Source: Verrucomicrobiota bacterium (GTDB lineage Bacteria > Verrucomicrobiota > Verrucomicrobiia > Opitutales > Opitutaceae). From it: DNA of 7,574 nucleotides. The notes beneath the pieces are model-generated. The model was not told where the DNA came from. It was given only the letters and a program-made list of their open reading frames with translations, and searched no databases. Every line of letters begins with the position of its first letter. Position 1 is the stretch's first letter. The stretch spans positions 1 to 7,574 of the forward strand of contig JAEXPL010000087.1 in the NCBI GenBank assembly GCA_023446865.1, in the 5' to 3' direction. The position numbers were made by a program, and so were the translations under genes. Shown piece after piece: positions 6,717 to 7,574 of this stretch.

Positions 6717-6812
6717 CTCCCCACACTTCCGGACCCGCACGCCCGCACCGGCCAGTCGCACAGCGCCTGCCGCCCCCGGGAATTGCCGTCCAACGACAGG
6801 ACACCGCACCCA

Positions 6813-7574
6813 ATGAGCGAACAATCCAACGTTCAACCCGCCGACGTTAACAAAATCCACGACGAAGAGCTCGCCCAGCCGCCCAACGATCAGAACACCC
6901 CGCCCGTCGATCCCTCCGCCCTCAAGCAGGAGGCCGCCGAACGCGCCAAGCAGCGCCCGCTGATCCAGAAGATCCTTTCCCTCTTCCAGAAGAAGGAGAA
7001 AGGCGCCTTCCGCGAACTCATCATCAACTCCGAGCCCCTCGAGAAGCGCGTCGCGCTCCTCGTCGACGGCATCCTCGACAAGTTCGAGATCGAGCGCGAA
7101 TCCGACGACCGCATGGTCGGCGGCATCTTCAAGGGCCGCGTCAAGAACCTCGACCCGGGCCTCAAGGCTGCGTTCGTCGACATCGGTTTCACCAAGAACG
7201 CCTTTCTCCACTACTGGGACATCCTCCCGGCCGCCGCCGATTCCTCGGTCGAGGTGGTGCGCGTCAACCGTTCCTCGAAACAGTCGGATAAGGCCAAGGT
7301 CACCCTCAAGGACATCCCCGGCCTCTACCCGCCCGGCACCGAGATCGTCGTGCAGGTCACCAAGGGCCCCATCGGTACCAAGGGCCCGCGCACCACGACC
7401 AACCTTTCCCTGCCCGGCCGCTTCCTCGTGCTGAAGCCCTCCACCGCTCAATGCGGCATCTCGCGCAAGATCGAGGATCCGAAGGAGCGCCAGCGCCTCA
7501 AGAAGATGCTCCAGGAACTCACCATTCCCGAGGGCATGGGCGTCATCGTCCGCACCGCCGGCGAAGGCAAGAAG
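6813..7574 (+). CDS. rng: Ribonuclease E/G family protein, N-terminal part (cut by window end)
   Basis: The 254 codons visible encode the start of an RNase E/G endoribonuclease, which cleaves single-stranded AU-rich RNA during mRNA decay and rRNA maturation. Homology begins at about residue 66 (FRELIINSEPLEKRVALLVDG). The S1 domain follows (about 103-205) with GGIFKGRVKNLDPGLKAAF, VDIGFTKNAFLH and, after a basic insertion, TEIVVQVTKGPIGTKGPR. The typical ISRKIED and the EGMGVIVRTAGEGKK that leads into the RNase H-like subdomain come next. The DNase I-like catalytic and zinc-link regions lie beyond the window. The first 65 residues are an extra charged, proline-containing tail with a basic amphipathic segment at 49-63. 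The ATG has only a distant AGGA (6798-6801, 11-nt spacing). No terminator is seen in the gap after rodA, which suits co-transcription. Whether to name it rne or rng cannot be decided from this part. Confidence 0.93.
   Translation, partial: MSEQSNVQPADVNKIHDEELAQPPNDQNTPPVDPSALKQEAAERAKQRPLIQKILSLFQKKEKGAFRELIINSEPLEKRVALLVDGILDKFEIERESDDRMVGGIFKGRVKNLDPGLKAAFVDIGFTKNAFLHYWDILPAAADSSVEVVRVNRSSKQSDKAKVTLKDIPGLYPPGTEIVVQVTKGPIGTKGPRTTTNLSLPGRFLVLKPSTAQCGISRKIEDPKERQRLKKMLQELTIPEGMGVIVRTAGEGKK

Noticed and set aside
6717..6812. Terminator or promoter between rodA and RNase E/G
   Set aside because: The 96 bp are C-rich with no stable stem-loop, no T-run and no recognisable -35/-10 pair.
6033..7451. 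472-codon minus-strand frame opposite rodA and RNase E/G
   Set aside because: It runs antisense through two clearly conserved genes, and the composition is that of a complement-strand shadow.

Overview
This is a GC-rich window with strong third-position GC bias. The gene set is RNase Y together with an RNase E/G, RodA next to RNase E/G, a short QueF, and a cytosolic GH13 enzyme. TTG and GTG starts and weak Shine-Dalgarno sites are common. This fits a verrucomicrobial genome, most likely an Opitutaceae-like member, but that assignment is an inference from gene content and style, not a database match.

Layout, left to right. A HisN-like inositol-monophosphatase-family gene (6-806, +) is followed by a 326-bp gap. 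The gap holds an orphan, coding-like C-terminal fragment with no start codon (854-955), a small GC hairpin and a candidate promoter. That promoter precedes a complete GH13 alpha-glucan enzyme gene (1133-3031, +). The GH13 gene converges on queF (3095-3460, -), the 7-cyano-7-deazaguanine reductase of queuosine synthesis. Upstream of queF on the same strand lies rny (3718-about 5265, -), encoding RNase Y. The 257 bp between rny and queF contain two arrays of the same 7-bp repeat in opposite orientation, plus a small palindrome. A divergent interval of about 220 bp separates rny from rodA (5487-6716, +), the SEDS peptidoglycan polymerase. rodA is followed after 96 bp by an RNase E/G gene (6813 to the window end, +), which is cut off by the window.

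Functionally this is mostly housekeeping: histidine synthesis, storage-glucan metabolism, tRNA modification, mRNA turnover and cell-wall elongation. The rodA/RNase E-G pair recalls the mre-region linkage of cell-shape genes with rng in other bacteria. Here the second decay-initiating endonuclease, RNase Y, is transcribed divergently from the same junction. I saw no defence system, mobile element, CRISPR array, tRNA or rRNA. The points most worth a second look are the missing catalytic Asp in the HisN-like protein, the inverted heptamer arrays, the orphan gene tail, and a basic amphipathic segment in the N-terminal extension of RNase E/G.
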